From Comamonadaceae bacterium G21597-S1 (GTDB lineage: Bacteria; Pseudomonadota; Gammaproteobacteria; Burkholderiales; Burkholderiaceae_C): a stretch of DNA of 64,000 nucleotides. This document shows positions 56,523 through 64,000 of the stretch, in pieces. The first letter of the stretch is position 1; each line of letters begins with the position of its first letter. Under the pieces are notes generated by a model, which saw nothing but the letters and a program-made list of their open reading frames with translations, ran no database searches and had not been told where the DNA came from. Location of the stretch: positions 186,001-250,000 of the forward strand of contig JAPWHR010000008.1 of the NCBI GenBank assembly GCA_027214345.1, read 5' to 3'. The translations under genes and the position numbers were made by a program.

Positions 56523-57659
56523 ATGACCGATCGTTCCGTATTCGATTTCGCCGTCATCGGTGCCGGCATTGCCGGTGCCTCGGTCGCCGCCCGCGTCGCG
56601 GACGCGGCCAGCGTGGTCTTGCTCGAGCGCGAGTCGCAGCCCGGATACCACTCGACCGGTCGTTCCGCCGCCATGTTCATGGAGAGTTACGGCCCGCCCA
56701 TGGTGCGCGCACTGACCCGTGCCAGCCGCGCGTTCTACCTGCAGCCGCCCGCGGGTTTCACGGACACGGCGCTGCTGTCCGATCGCGGCGCCCTGTACCT
56801 GGCGCTGCAGGGCCAGCAACACAAGTTGCAGGAACTGCGCGACGAACTGGCCGACACCTGTCCCGGCCTGCGCACGCTCGAACGCGACGCGGTGCTGGCG
56901 TTGGTCCCCTGCCTGCGGGCGGAACAGGTGCATTCCGGCCTGCTCGACCCGATGGCCATGGACATCGATGTGCACGCCTTGCACCAGGGCTTTCTGCGTC
57001 TGTTGCGCCGCAGCGGCGGCACCGTGTACACCAAGGCCGAAGTCACGCAGGCACGTCGCGGCGATGGCCTGTGGCAACTGCACCTGGCCGACGGGCGCAG
57101 CGTCGGCGCCCGCACCTTGGTCAACGCGGCCGGTGCCTGGGCCGACGAAGTCGGCGCCTTGTGCGGTGCGCCCCCCATCGGACTGGTGCCGCACCGGCGC
57201 AGCGCCTTCACCTTCCGTCCACCCGACGGGGTCGATGCATCGCACTGGCCGGTGGTGTCGAGCATGGACGAGACCTGGTACATCAAGCCCGACGCCGGCG
57301 TGCTGCTGGGCTCCCCCGCCAACGCCGACCCGACCATCCCGCACGACGTGGTGCCGGAGGAGATCGACATCGCCACCGCGATCCACGAGATCGAATCGGT
57401 CACGACGCTGCAGATCCGCCGTCCGCTGCGCACCTGGGCCGGACTGCGCTCTTTCGTGCCCGATGGGGAACTGGTGATCGGCTGGGACCCGTCCTGCGAC
57501 GGCCTGTTCTGGCTCGCGGCACAGGGTGGTTACGGCATCCAGAGTGCACCGGGAGCATCCGAACTGGCTGCGGCGTTGTTGCTGAACCGGCCTGTGCCCG
57601 ATGCGCTGCTGGCCCAGGGCGTCGTGGCCGACGCCGTCTCGCCGCGGCGACTGCGCTGA
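56523..57659 (+). CDS. FAD-dependent D-amino-acid dehydrogenase, DauA (D-arginine dehydrogenase)-like
   Basis: The 378-residue DAO-superfamily flavoprotein has the FAD motif FAVIGAGIAGASVAARVADA. It resembles Pseudomonas DauA throughout: QPGYHSTGRSAAMFMESYGPPMV, LHQGFLRLLRRSGG, LVNAAGAWADEVG, HRRSAFTFRPPDGVD, KPDAGVLLGSPANADP, TWAGLRSFVPDGELV and WLAAQGGYGIQSAPGASE. It would convert D-amino acids to 2-oxo acids and ammonia. The start at 56523 was chosen since the upstream frame has no domain. The coupled aminotransferase and transporter opposite it suggest an amino-acid uptake and breakdown locus. Confidence 0.87.
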   Translation: MTDRSVFDFAVIGAGIAGASVAARVADAASVVLLERESQPGYHSTGRSAAMFMESYGPPMVRALTRASRAFYLQPPAGFTDTALLSDRGALYLALQGQQHKLQELRDELADTCPGLRTLERDAVLALVPCLRAEQVHSGLLDPMAMDIDVHALHQGFLRLLRRSGGTVYTKAEVTQARRGDGLWQLHLADGRSVGARTLVNAAGAWADEVGALCGAPPIGLVPHRRSAFTFRPPDGVDASHWPVVSSMDETWYIKPDAGVLLGSPANADPTIPHDVVPEEIDIATAIHEIESVTTLQIRRPLRTWAGLRSFVPDGELVIGWDPSCDGLFWLAAQGGYGIQSAPGASELAAALLLNRPVPDALLAQGVVADAVSPRRLR

Positions 57660-57697
57660 GCGCAATCGCCGCGCGCGCGGCACGCCGTCGGGCCGCC

Positions 57698-58285
57698 TCA
57701 CATCAGGCTGTCGGCAAACGCCCGGATCGCATCGAGGTCGGCGCGTACGATGGTGTGGGCGATGTGCTCGCGGTCGAGCAAGACGCGCAACTCGCGGTCC
57801 ACCGCGCGCGCGCCCTCTTCGTCCTGCAGGCGGCCGGCGCGCACGTACGGACCGTAGCCCCGTTCGACCAGCACATTGATGGTCTCGTGGCGCCCGTGCC
57901 AGTGCAGGATCTGCGCCCGCGTACGGGCGACGTCACACACGTTGCCGGCGTAATGGGCGTTGTAGTAGAGCAACTGCGGCAAGGAACACTCGCTGACCAG
58001 GTACTGGACCTTGCCGTCGAGCAGCTCCAGCATGCGGAACTGCTGCAATGCGATCTGGTACTGGTTGCGCAATGCATCGTGATCGCCACTCCATACCAGC
58101 AGCCTGGCGTGGTCGGGCACCTGCTCCACGGTCTTGTGGTGCCGGTGCAGATGCAGCATGATGGCAGCCGAGAACAAGGACTTGCCACACCCCGGCCCGC
58201 CGATGATGTTGACGACCTTGGTCGGGTACAGTGCCGCTTGCGATGGTGGCGGATCGGAGACGGCGCGGACAGTGGGCTCTGGCAT
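57698..58285 (-). CDS. P-loop ATPase of unknown function (AAA_28/NadR-like)
   Basis: The 195-residue protein has a Walker A motif IIGGPGCGKSLFSAAI (G29-S36). A likely Walker B region lies in the VERGYGPYVRAGRLQDEEGARAVDRELRVLL half. The layout resembles nucleoside-kinase-like AAA_28 proteins. The first 20 residues are disordered and proline-rich. The substrate is unknown. It is divergent from the acyltransferase gene. Confidence 0.75.
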   Translation of the reverse strand: MPEPTVRAVSDPPPSQAALYPTKVVNIIGGPGCGKSLFSAAIMLHLHRHHKTVEQVPDHARLLVWSGDHDALRNQYQIALQQFRMLELLDGKVQYLVSECSLPQLLYYNAHYAGNVCDVARTRAQILHWHGRHETINVLVERGYGPYVRAGRLQDEEGARAVDRELRVLLDREHIAHTIVRADLDAIRAFADSLM

Positions 58286-58398
58286 GTTCGGGCTTTCGGT
58301 TCATCGGTCGACAGGCCACAGCTTAACCCTGGCGCAGTCCGGTGACCGCGCATGATGCACGATGAAAGTATTTGCGATCCGGCACGACTGATGGTCGT

Positions 58399-59190
58399 AT
58401 GACGCCCGCCAGCACCATGAACAGCACTGCAACGTCCCGGTCCCTGCGCGAACGCCTGCGCATCAGCGGGCCGGACTACCGGCTGCGGTTGGCCGATGGC
58501 GCATGCGACCTGCGCGCGGCCCAGATGTTGCGGTTCTTCGTGTTCAACGTCGAGATGCGCGAGGGCCTGGCGCAGTCGTTCGCGACCTGCCTGGATGCCG
58601 ACGACTTCGACGCCGCCTGCGATCACCTGCTGGTCGAAGACGCGCGCAGCGGCGAGGTGGTGGGCACCTACCGGCTGCAGACCGGGCTGCGTGCCCGCGA
58701 GCACCTGGGCTACTACAGCGCGCGGGAGTTCGATTTCCAGCCGTTCGAGCCCCATCGGGACCACATGCTCGAACTGGGCCGCGCCTGCATTCATCGCGAT
58801 CACCGCTCCTTTTCCGTGCTCAGTCTGTTGTGGCGCGGCATTGCGGACTATGCGCAGCAGCACCAGGTACGCTACCTCATCGGCTGCAGTTCGCTGACCA
58901 GCCAGGACGGCGCCATCGGCGCGGCCACCTGGCAACGCCTGTTGCCGCACCTGGCTCCGCCGGCCTGGCGCACCACGCCGATGCCGGGCTTCGCATGCCC
59001 GCTGGACACCGTGGCCGCGGATGCGCCCAAGACGCCGAAACTGCTGGCAGCCTACCTGAGCCTGGGCGCGATGATGTGCAGCGCACCGGCGATCGACCGG
59101 GATTTCGGCACCATCGACTTCCTCACGCTGGTCGACCTCGCCTCGCCGACTCAGAAACGCCGGCTGGCGCGTTTCGGCATCCCGCTCTGA
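58399..59190 (+). CDS. OlsB-like N-acyltransferase (GNAT fold)
   Basis: The 263-residue protein matches the Acetyltransf_5/OlsB group, which acylates ornithine from acyl-ACP to form lyso-ornithine lipid. Motifs are YRLRLADGACDLRAAQMLRFFVFNVEMREGL, CDHLLVEDARSGEVVGTYRLQTG, ELGRACIHRDHRSFSVLSLLWRGIADY and LIGCSSLTSQDG. No OlsA-like second acyltransferase is nearby. The start is uncertain: ATG 58399 and ATG 58417 both lack a clear ribosome site, and TTG 58372 also opens the frame. It is convergent with the ATP-grasp gene. Confidence 0.75.
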   Translation: MTPASTMNSTATSRSLRERLRISGPDYRLRLADGACDLRAAQMLRFFVFNVEMREGLAQSFATCLDADDFDAACDHLLVEDARSGEVVGTYRLQTGLRAREHLGYYSAREFDFQPFEPHRDHMLELGRACIHRDHRSFSVLSLLWRGIADYAQQHQVRYLIGCSSLTSQDGAIGAATWQRLLPHLAPPAWRTTPMPGFACPLDTVAADAPKTPKLLAAYLSLGAMMCSAPAIDRDFGTIDFLTLVDLASPTQKRRLARFGIPL

Positions 59191-59250
59191 GCCTGGGCCG
59201 GCCCGGGCACTGCCCGCACCGTCCATGGACGACGCCGGGCAAGCCGGTGA

Positions 59251-60399
59251 TCAGTCCGTCGCCGGGTACAGCGGGGTCAATTCCTTCTCCCGACGGTGCC
59301 AGCGCAGGAACTCGCGCAGCGACAAGGGCCGAAAGCCGCGATCGCGGTTGGCGCGACCGATCTGGAACAACAGCCGGTATTGCCGCATCAGGTCGGCCCA
59401 GGCCTGCAGCAAGGTGGTGCGACGGTCCCAGATATGTGTGCTTTCGGCGCCGGCGCCATTGGCCTCGACGATGGTGAAGGCCTGGCCCTCGCGGACCTGG
59501 GCGAAATCGGCAAAACGGATGTCGAAGCGCCCGAAATAGAACTCGGGCAACCGCTGCGCGATGGCATCGAATCGCGCCTCCATGGCCGCGGTCACGAGGT
59601 CATTGCCGTTGCGAAAAATCGCGCCGCGGCTGTGGCTGCCGGCGAATGCCAGCCGGATCGGCTGTCCGGGCGCAGGCACCTCCTCGAGTCGCGCCGCGTG
59701 CCGGCGCAGGTACAGGTGCGGCAATCGGCCGGCGCGCGGGTCGTCCAGGATGAGTTCACGCAGGGTCCGCCGCCCGTCGCCATAGACGTGCGGAAAATAC
59801 TTGAGGGTCACCGAAATGATGCGTCCCTTGTCCTGCCCCGGGCGGCGGCAGTAGAAGATGCCGGCCTCGCCTTCGTACGGCACATAGGCCTGCAGCAGCA
59901 GCCGCGCGCCGCGCGGAAACGCGGCCAGATACCGGCGCAACTTGTCGACGCTGCGCACCAGCTGCACGCCCGCGCCGCGACAACCCAGGTCGGGCTTGGC
60001 CACCACCGGCAGTCCGAGGCCGGCGGCCTTCAGCCGGAGCAGTGCCCGTGCCAGTTCCGCATCCAGATCGTCGCCAGCGGCGGCGTCGGCCGGCGCCCGG
60101 TCGACGATGATGAATGGCGCCACCCACTCCGGCGTGTGTTGCATGGCCAGTTGCAGGATCTCGGCCTTGGATTCGCCGACGAAGCCGCCGCCGGGAAACG
60201 AGGGGTTGGCCACCGTGGGCAGCAAAATGCCACGGTAGCGCAGCATCAGCCACAGTACATACACCACGACCGGCGGATAAAAGGCCCACATCGGCCAGAA
60301 TTCGAAAAAGCTCAGCGGCCGGCCGGATTCGTCCAGCGGCGGCATGCCCTGGTGCGGGGTCTGACCGGTACCGGCGCCATACTCGAGCGACGCGCTCAC
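59251..60399 (-). CDS. Membrane-associated ATP-grasp protein (Ddl-like fold), GTG start
   Basis: The 382-residue protein has a hydrophobic segment near residues 31-55 (FWPMWAFYPPVVVYVLWLMLRY). An ATP-grasp domain follows: GLPVVAKPDLGCRGAGVQLV (nucleotide-binding lysine), LLLQAYVPYEGEAGIFYCRRPG, GRIISVTLKYFPHVYGDGRRTL, and a metal-binding end FYFGRFDIRFADFAQVREGQAFTIVEANGAG. It should ligate a carboxylate to an amine; substrates are unknown. GTG 60399 has GGAGGGG 6 nt upstream. A 62-bp tandem repeat duplicates this start region. The gene follows a DedA gene. Confidence 0.78.
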   Translation of the reverse strand: MSASLEYGAGTGQTPHQGMPPLDESGRPLSFFEFWPMWAFYPPVVVYVLWLMLRYRGILLPTVANPSFPGGGFVGESKAEILQLAMQHTPEWVAPFIIVDRAPADAAAGDDLDAELARALLRLKAAGLGLPVVAKPDLGCRGAGVQLVRSVDKLRRYLAAFPRGARLLLQAYVPYEGEAGIFYCRRPGQDKGRIISVTLKYFPHVYGDGRRTLRELILDDPRAGRLPHLYLRRHAARLEEVPAPGQPIRLAFAGSHSRGAIFRNGNDLVTAAMEARFDAIAQRLPEFYFGRFDIRFADFAQVREGQAFTIVEANGAGAESTHIWDRRTTLLQAWADLMRQYRLLFQIGRANRDRGFRPLSLREFLRWHRREKELTPLYPATD

Positions 60400-60517
60400 T
60401 GGACGCCCCTCCACCCCCCGCGCTGCGGGATTCGCGCTTGGGAACGGCCCGGCGCGCTCACTGGACGACCCTCCACCCCCCGCGCTGCGGGATTCGCGCT
60501 TGGGAACGGCCCGGCGC
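60394..60517. repeat. Two-copy 62-bp tandem repeat covering the ATP-grasp start region
   Basis: Copies at 60394-60455 and 60456-60517 differ at one base that I can see, and the first 6 bases of a third copy follow. On the minus strand each copy starts GTGAGC and ends with a GGAGG-type ribosome site. Each copy therefore opens a 21-codon frame whose TGA overlaps the next GTG (60523 to 60458, then 60461 to 60396, then the gene at 60399). Confidence 0.9.
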
Positions 60518-60590
60518 GCTCACGCCACCCCCCCGCGGTCCACGACGGTCGCCACGCACACGCTCACGGAACAACACCATCGGCAAAGTC

Positions 60591-61208
60591 TCACGGCACC
60601 CCTCCTGTCTCGCGCGCCACCGGTGCGCGCGGTGCGCGGTTCCAGAACATCAGCACCAGGGCCAGCAACACAATCGGCAATGCCACCGCCAGCGCGGGCG
60701 GTATGCCCAGCGCCTCGCTCAGCGCAGAACCGATCGTGGCGCTGAGCCACATCAGGCCCCCCGTCCACACGAAGACGGCCAGCACGACCCACAGGCAGAA
60801 GGGTGCGAACGGCAGCCGGTAGAAACCGCAGGCGGTGTAGGTGACCAGGCGCAGGCCCGGTACCACCCGCGCCAGCACGATGGCGCCAGCATACCGACGC
60901 GCGATCTGCTCGCCCATCCAGCGGCCGCGGCCGTCGATCAGGCGCCGGCGCAGGGCGGGCAACCGGTTGGCCGCAACGCCCAGTCCGTACAGGCCCAGGT
61001 CGCCCAGTGCAATACCGGCGGCCACGGCCAGCACGGCCAGTTCCCAGGACAGCAGGCCCTGTACCGCCAGCACAGCGGCCACCGCGATCGCCAGGTCTTC
61101 GAGCACGAAGGTGATCAGGATCAGCACGACGCAGATGACCCAGGGCTGGGCCGCCCCACGCACGGCTGCTTCGTACAGTGCCACGCCGTCGTGCCACAGA
61201 TGCATCAT
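60591..61208 (-). CDS. DedA-family (VTT domain) membrane protein
   Basis: The 205-residue inner-membrane protein has the DedA pattern. Hydrophobic segments are separated by FVLEDLAIAVAAVLAVQGLLSWELAVLAVAAGIALGDLGLYGLG (acidic residue in the first re-entrant region) and by ARVVPGLRLVTYTACGFYRLPFAPF, the conserved arginine and proline loop. DedA proteins act in lipid-carrier or phospholipid flipping. It lies upstream of the ATP-grasp gene on the same strand, separated by the tandem-repeat leader. Confidence 0.92.
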   Translation of the reverse strand: MMHLWHDGVALYEAAVRGAAQPWVICVVLILITFVLEDLAIAVAAVLAVQGLLSWELAVLAVAAGIALGDLGLYGLGVAANRLPALRRRLIDGRGRWMGEQIARRYAGAIVLARVVPGLRLVTYTACGFYRLPFAPFCLWVVLAVFVWTGGLMWLSATIGSALSEALGIPPALAVALPIVLLALVLMFWNRAPRAPVARETGGVP

Positions 61209-61299
61209 GTCGACCTTGCCGGGAACGGCGCCGACGCCATGGCGCCACGGGGCAGGTCATCGGCGGCTGCGGCATGCGGGGCCATGGCGCCACACGGCC

Positions 61300-61758
61300 T
61301 CACCGGCCCAGCACGCCCGGCCAGTTGCCGTCGGCCTTGCGGATATGACCGGCGATGTCTTGTTCCCATTTTTTCTGCACACCGGCATCGTAGTTCAAAT
61401 ACAGCTTGCCATCGACGATCTTCCACAGCGTCGGGTCCGACGACGCGGTATCGCCCTCGGACACCGCCCAGGCGCAATACCCGCCGTATTGCGGCGCATA
61501 CCGCTCCGGATCGGCGATGAAACGATCGCGGTTGGCCTGCGAGGCGAAATGCCATTGCGCGCCCTTGTAGCTGGTCGAGAACCGGCTGTCCCCCTTGACC
61601 GGCTTGTTCTCGGTGAAATAGGCAACCGTGTCGTATCCACCGACGGCCACGTTGCTGAAGAAGCCGGTATAGACCGGATCACTCGCCGCCTGCGCCAGTC
61701 CGGCGGGCAGGAACATCGACGACAGGCACAGGCCCAACGCCAGCAAAACGGTACGCAT
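61300..61758 (-). CDS. Exported YHS-domain protein
   Basis: The 152-residue protein has a signal peptide (MRTVLLALGLCLSSMFLPAG to AQA, about residue 24). A YHS-like domain follows (VAVGGYDTVAYFTENKPVKGD, YKGAQWHFASQANRDRFIADPERYAPQYGGYCAWAVSEG), the layout of small periplasmic YHS proteins possibly linked to metal handling. GGAG precedes ATG 61758. It contains one cysteine in the mature part. Confidence 0.9.
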   Translation of the reverse strand: MRTVLLALGLCLSSMFLPAGLAQAASDPVYTGFFSNVAVGGYDTVAYFTENKPVKGDSRFSTSYKGAQWHFASQANRDRFIADPERYAPQYGGYCAWAVSEGDTASSDPTLWKIVDGKLYLNYDAGVQKKWEQDIAGHIRKADGNWPGVLGR

Positions 61759-61915
61759 GGTGCTTTCTCCTTCGGTTGGAAGCCGGCCACCCATGACCGG
61801 CTGCTGCCCATTGAGTCGCACCGGCCGCGCAAACCTTACCGTTGCCGACGCCCCCGCACGTGCGCGCATGCGCCACCGGGCGGCCGCGCACATCCGCGGG
61901 ACCCGGCGCTGGCGG

Positions 61916-62485
61916 TCAATGGCCGCGCACGTCGACCGGTAACTCCGAGCGGGTCAGCTCCGCGTCCCGCAGCGCCAGCAATTGCGCCAGGTCGGACTGC
62001 ACGTCGTCCTGTTCGGACGCCTGCCGTGGCTGCGGCTGTGGCTGTGGCTGGGGTTCGGCATCGAGCCAGGCCGACGGTTGCGGCAATTCCGGATACGGGC
62101 TGGCCAGGTCGAGCGGAAAACACCAGACGATGCTGAGCAGCCACTCGCGTGCCTGCGGATCGATGCGTTCGATCTCGCTCATCAGTCGGGTCTGGAACGC
62201 CACAGCGTATCGCAGCAGGCGTTCGTCCCAGTGGCGCACGACCAGGCGCAGATGCAGGAAGGTGCGCCTGCCCTGGGGCTCCACCAGCACCTGCGGCTCG
62301 ACCCAGGCCTCCGGAATGCCGGCCAAGCGCAAGGTGTTGCGGGTGCGCACCCGCAGCAATTCACGCCGGGTCGGCAATTGGGCGGCGAAATCCTGGGCCT
62401 GGTGGGCCGAGTCGGCAAACCCCGGTTCGCTGGTCACGCCGCCGTTCTCCCCAGGGCCTGCGAACAGGCGCTTGATCAATTCCAT
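61916..62485 (-). CDS. Conserved-looking protein of unknown function with a PQ-repeat tail
   Basis: The 189-residue protein is soluble and mixed alpha/beta (LPTRRELLRVRTRNTLRLAGIPEAWVEPQVL, TFLHLRLVVRHWDERLLRYAVAFQTRLMSEIERIDPQAREWLLSIVWCF). The C-terminal region includes a short PQ repeat (about four units). I recognise no family. ATG 62485 has GGGAG at good distance; ATG 62506 is the alternative. It is 103 nt downstream of the transglutaminase gene stop. Confidence 0.65.
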   Translation of the reverse strand: MELIKRLFAGPGENGGVTSEPGFADSAHQAQDFAAQLPTRRELLRVRTRNTLRLAGIPEAWVEPQVLVEPQGRRTFLHLRLVVRHWDERLLRYAVAFQTRLMSEIERIDPQAREWLLSIVWCFPLDLASPYPELPQPSAWLDAEPQPQPQPQPRQASEQDDVQSDLAQLLALRDAELTRSELPVDVRGH

Positions 62486-62588
62486 GGTCGCTCCCTTCTT
62501 CTCCATGTCGGTGGCTACGGCGCATCGGATTCCGATGACAGGGAACCGATGCGCGACGGGCCCGTCGGACCACGCCCTGCTCGGCCGA

Positions 62589-63485
62589 TCAGGCAATACG
62601 TCCCATTTTGCGCCGAGTCACCTGCACCGTCACGTTCATCTCCTTGTAAGCGTCGGGCTCACCGTACCAAATTCCCGAAATCGGCGCCGCAAATGACGGA
62701 TCGCGCACCACCGCCACCCGGATCAGCTGGCTGCCGCCGATCAGGTTGTTGGTCGGATCGTAGGTGATCCATCCGGCTCCGGGCAGGAACACCTGCAGCC
62801 AGGCATGGGTGACGCCCGAGCCGACCATCGCAACCTCGCCATCGGCGTCCAGCGATTCGTCGTACAGGTAGCCGGACACGAATCGGGCGGCAATGCCCAG
62901 GCGGCGCACCGCCTCCATCATCAACAAGGCATAGTCGCGGCAACTGCCCGAACCCAGCTCCTGGGTCCGCAGCGGCGTCTGCGTTCCCTCCTCGTCGCGC
63001 GCGACATAACGCAGGCTGGAGGCCACGTGCGCATTCATGCGGGCCAGCAGGTCGAAGGTCGGCGAGCGGCCGCTCGCGTCCAGGAACTGGTGTGCCCAGG
63101 CGATCAGGCGGCCGTCGGGATCCTCGGTATGGGGCCGCAGATACGGCGCGAGGTCGATCCACTCCTGCGGCGCATAACTGAACGGCAGCGCCTGCGCCGA
63201 CACCGCCAGCGGCGGCGCGGCGTCGCCCGGCACGTGTTCGATCGAGAACGAACACACGATACGCAGTTCACGGGCCGGTTGCTGCGGCTGCACCAGCGCG
63301 ATCGAATTCGAATAGACGTCCTGGATCAGGCGGATCTCGGCCTGCGGGCTCACCTGCAGGTCGGTGGCGAGCACCCGCTGGTCATGGCTGTCGCGCGGCC
63401 GGAACATGACACGATGCACGCCGAAACGCACGGGTTCCCGGTAGTGGTAGGTCGTCGTGTGGACGATGTCGTGCACGATCGACAT
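62589..63485 (-). CDS. Transglutaminase-like cysteine protease-fold protein
   Basis: The 298-residue protein has an N-terminal bacterial transglutaminase-like domain (IVHTTTYHYREPVRFGVHRVMFRPRDSHDQRV). The papain-like core has the catalytic Cys in GSGSCRDYALLMMEAVRRLG (about residue 182), His in VTHAWLQVFLPG and Asp in YDPTNN. The family is widespread in proteobacteria and its substrates are mostly unknown. CCGGAGG precedes ATG 63485. It is cytoplasmic, with no signal peptide visible. Confidence 0.92.
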   Translation of the reverse strand: MSIVHDIVHTTTYHYREPVRFGVHRVMFRPRDSHDQRVLATDLQVSPQAEIRLIQDVYSNSIALVQPQQPARELRIVCSFSIEHVPGDAAPPLAVSAQALPFSYAPQEWIDLAPYLRPHTEDPDGRLIAWAHQFLDASGRSPTFDLLARMNAHVASSLRYVARDEEGTQTPLRTQELGSGSCRDYALLMMEAVRRLGIAARFVSGYLYDESLDADGEVAMVGSGVTHAWLQVFLPGAGWITYDPTNNLIGGSQLIRVAVVRDPSFAAPISGIWYGEPDAYKEMNVTVQVTRRKMGRIA

Positions 63486-63507
63486 GCCGCCTCCGGATCG
63501 GGGTCGT

Positions 63508-63816
63508 TCAGGCCGGCTGCAGGATGTGGATCGCACGTTGTGCGACCAGTTCGCGCGTGCGCGCGCCATATGCAACCATATGCGGCGCCGCCGCATGCGC
63601 CTTGAGTGCATCGAGGTCGGCCCATTTCTCGATCACCATGAAGCTGTCCGGTCCGCAAGGCGCCTGGAACGCGGGCCCGCCGTCGAGATCGACCGCCGCC
63701 CCGTATTCGATGCAGCCCTCCTCCGCACGCACGGCCGGCACATTGGCGCGAAACGCCTCCAGCAAGGCGGCACGTTGTCCGGGTTTGGCGGTGATGACGG
63801 CAATCACGTGAATCAT
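63508..63816 (-). CDS. Antibiotic biosynthesis monooxygenase (ABM/YgiN-like) domain protein
   Basis: The 102-residue single-domain ABM protein starts MIHVIAVITAKPGQRAALLEAFRANVPAVRAEEGCIEYG. It has a late FMVIEKWADLDALKAHAAAPHM block, the usual dimeric ferredoxin-like fold. It may be a quinol monooxygenase-like protein. It lies 22 nt upstream of the transglutaminase gene. Confidence 0.88.
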   Translation of the reverse strand: MIHVIAVITAKPGQRAALLEAFRANVPAVRAEEGCIEYGAAVDLDGGPAFQAPCGPDSFMVIEKWADLDALKAHAAAPHMVAYGARTRELVAQRAIHILQPA

Positions 63817-63965
63817 GGCGTAGGGCTCCAGGGGGTGGGACAGACAACGCGCGAGCGGATCGTGGCTCGCGCAAGAGGCGGCGCGCCCGGCATGCGAATA
63901 CCGGACCGGGCGCGGGCCGCAAGAGAATACCATCGGCGCCCGCTCGCCGACCGGCCTGCCGGGGG

Positions 63966-64000
63966 CTACAGCAGCAGACTGCCGAAGTGGCGGGCAAACG
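63966..64000 (-). CDS. C-terminal tail of an unidentified gene (extends past the window)
   Basis: A TAG on the minus strand (complement of 63966-63968) closes a frame whose last residues read FARHFGSLLL. About 150 nt of non-coding DNA separates it from the ABM gene. Only 11 codons are inside the window, so the identity cannot be determined and it may be spurious. Confidence 0.25.
   Translation of the reverse strand, partial: FARHFGSLLL

Noticed and set aside
1-64000. CRISPR array, tRNA or rRNA genes, insertion sequences, prophage genes
   Set aside because: I saw no regularly spaced repeats, tRNA-like cloverleaf, rRNA sequence, transposase or phage structural motif by reading; a dedicated scan was not possible.

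Overview
The window is chromosomal DNA of a GC-rich betaproteobacterium, most likely order Burkholderiales and family Alcaligenaceae (Bordetella/Achromobacter-like). Three things point there: a RisA/OmpR-type regulator with its sensor kinase, a pyruvate dehydrogenase that includes a lipoyl-domain-bearing E3 and sits beside a FixL/FixJ-like pair, folD and prlC, and consistently high GC at third codon positions. The placement rests on protein families and gene order as I remember them, not on a search. I see no rRNA, tRNA, CRISPR array, insertion sequence or prophage.

Layout. 1-5.6 kb: 2-oxoglutarate dehydrogenase operon on the minus strand (sucA, odhB, lpdA; lpdA runs off the left edge). 5.9-11.8 kb: an accessory-looking plus-strand trio, consisting of a Slam-like outer-membrane translocator, a secreted FecR-domain protein with two tandem TbpB-like barrel modules, and a TPR-GT41 (SPINDLY-type) protein whose catalytic signatures look eroded. 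11.8-16.7 kb: propionyl-CoA synthetase (prpE), divergent from a cyanophycin-synthetase-like ATP-grasp protein translationally coupled to a methyltransferase. 16.8-20.7 kb: PQQ-type sugar dehydrogenase, AcuI-like reductase, NlpC/P60 peptidase and an alpha/beta hydrolase. 20.9-27.3 kb: pyruvate dehydrogenase (aceE, aceF, lpdA; minus strand). 27.4-33.6 kb: FixL/FixJ-like two-component system, folD and prlC. 33.6-38.4 kb: glutaredoxin-like exported protein, rpiA, pyrD, an LhgO-like oxidase, a SIMPL-domain protein and a small exported protein. 38.6-46.4 kb: ompR/envZ-like pair, ispF-ispD, mfd, serB. 46.5-53.9 kb: LysR regulator, small membrane and lipoprotein genes, and the conserved PrkA-YeaH-SpoVR stress module. 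53.9-57.7 kb: MFS transporter coupled to a class V aminotransferase, divergent from a DauA-like D-amino-acid dehydrogenase. 57.7-64 kb: P-loop ATPase, OlsB-like N-acyltransferase, membrane-associated ATP-grasp protein behind a 62-bp tandem repeat, DedA protein, YHS protein, an unknown, a transglutaminase-like protein, a monooxygenase-like protein and the tail of a further gene.

How the genes work together. The two 2-oxo-acid dehydrogenases supply acetyl-CoA and succinyl-CoA. The FixL/FixJ-like pair is divergent from aceE across a compact promoter region holding a perfect palindrome. prpE and acuI both act on C3 acyl-CoA compounds. The most novel-looking material is the Slam/FecR-barrel/GT41 trio and the CphA-like ATP-grasp plus methyltransferase pair. 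The duplicated translation-start region before the second ATP-grasp gene and the widely spaced inverted repeat upstream of ompR are the most striking non-coding features.
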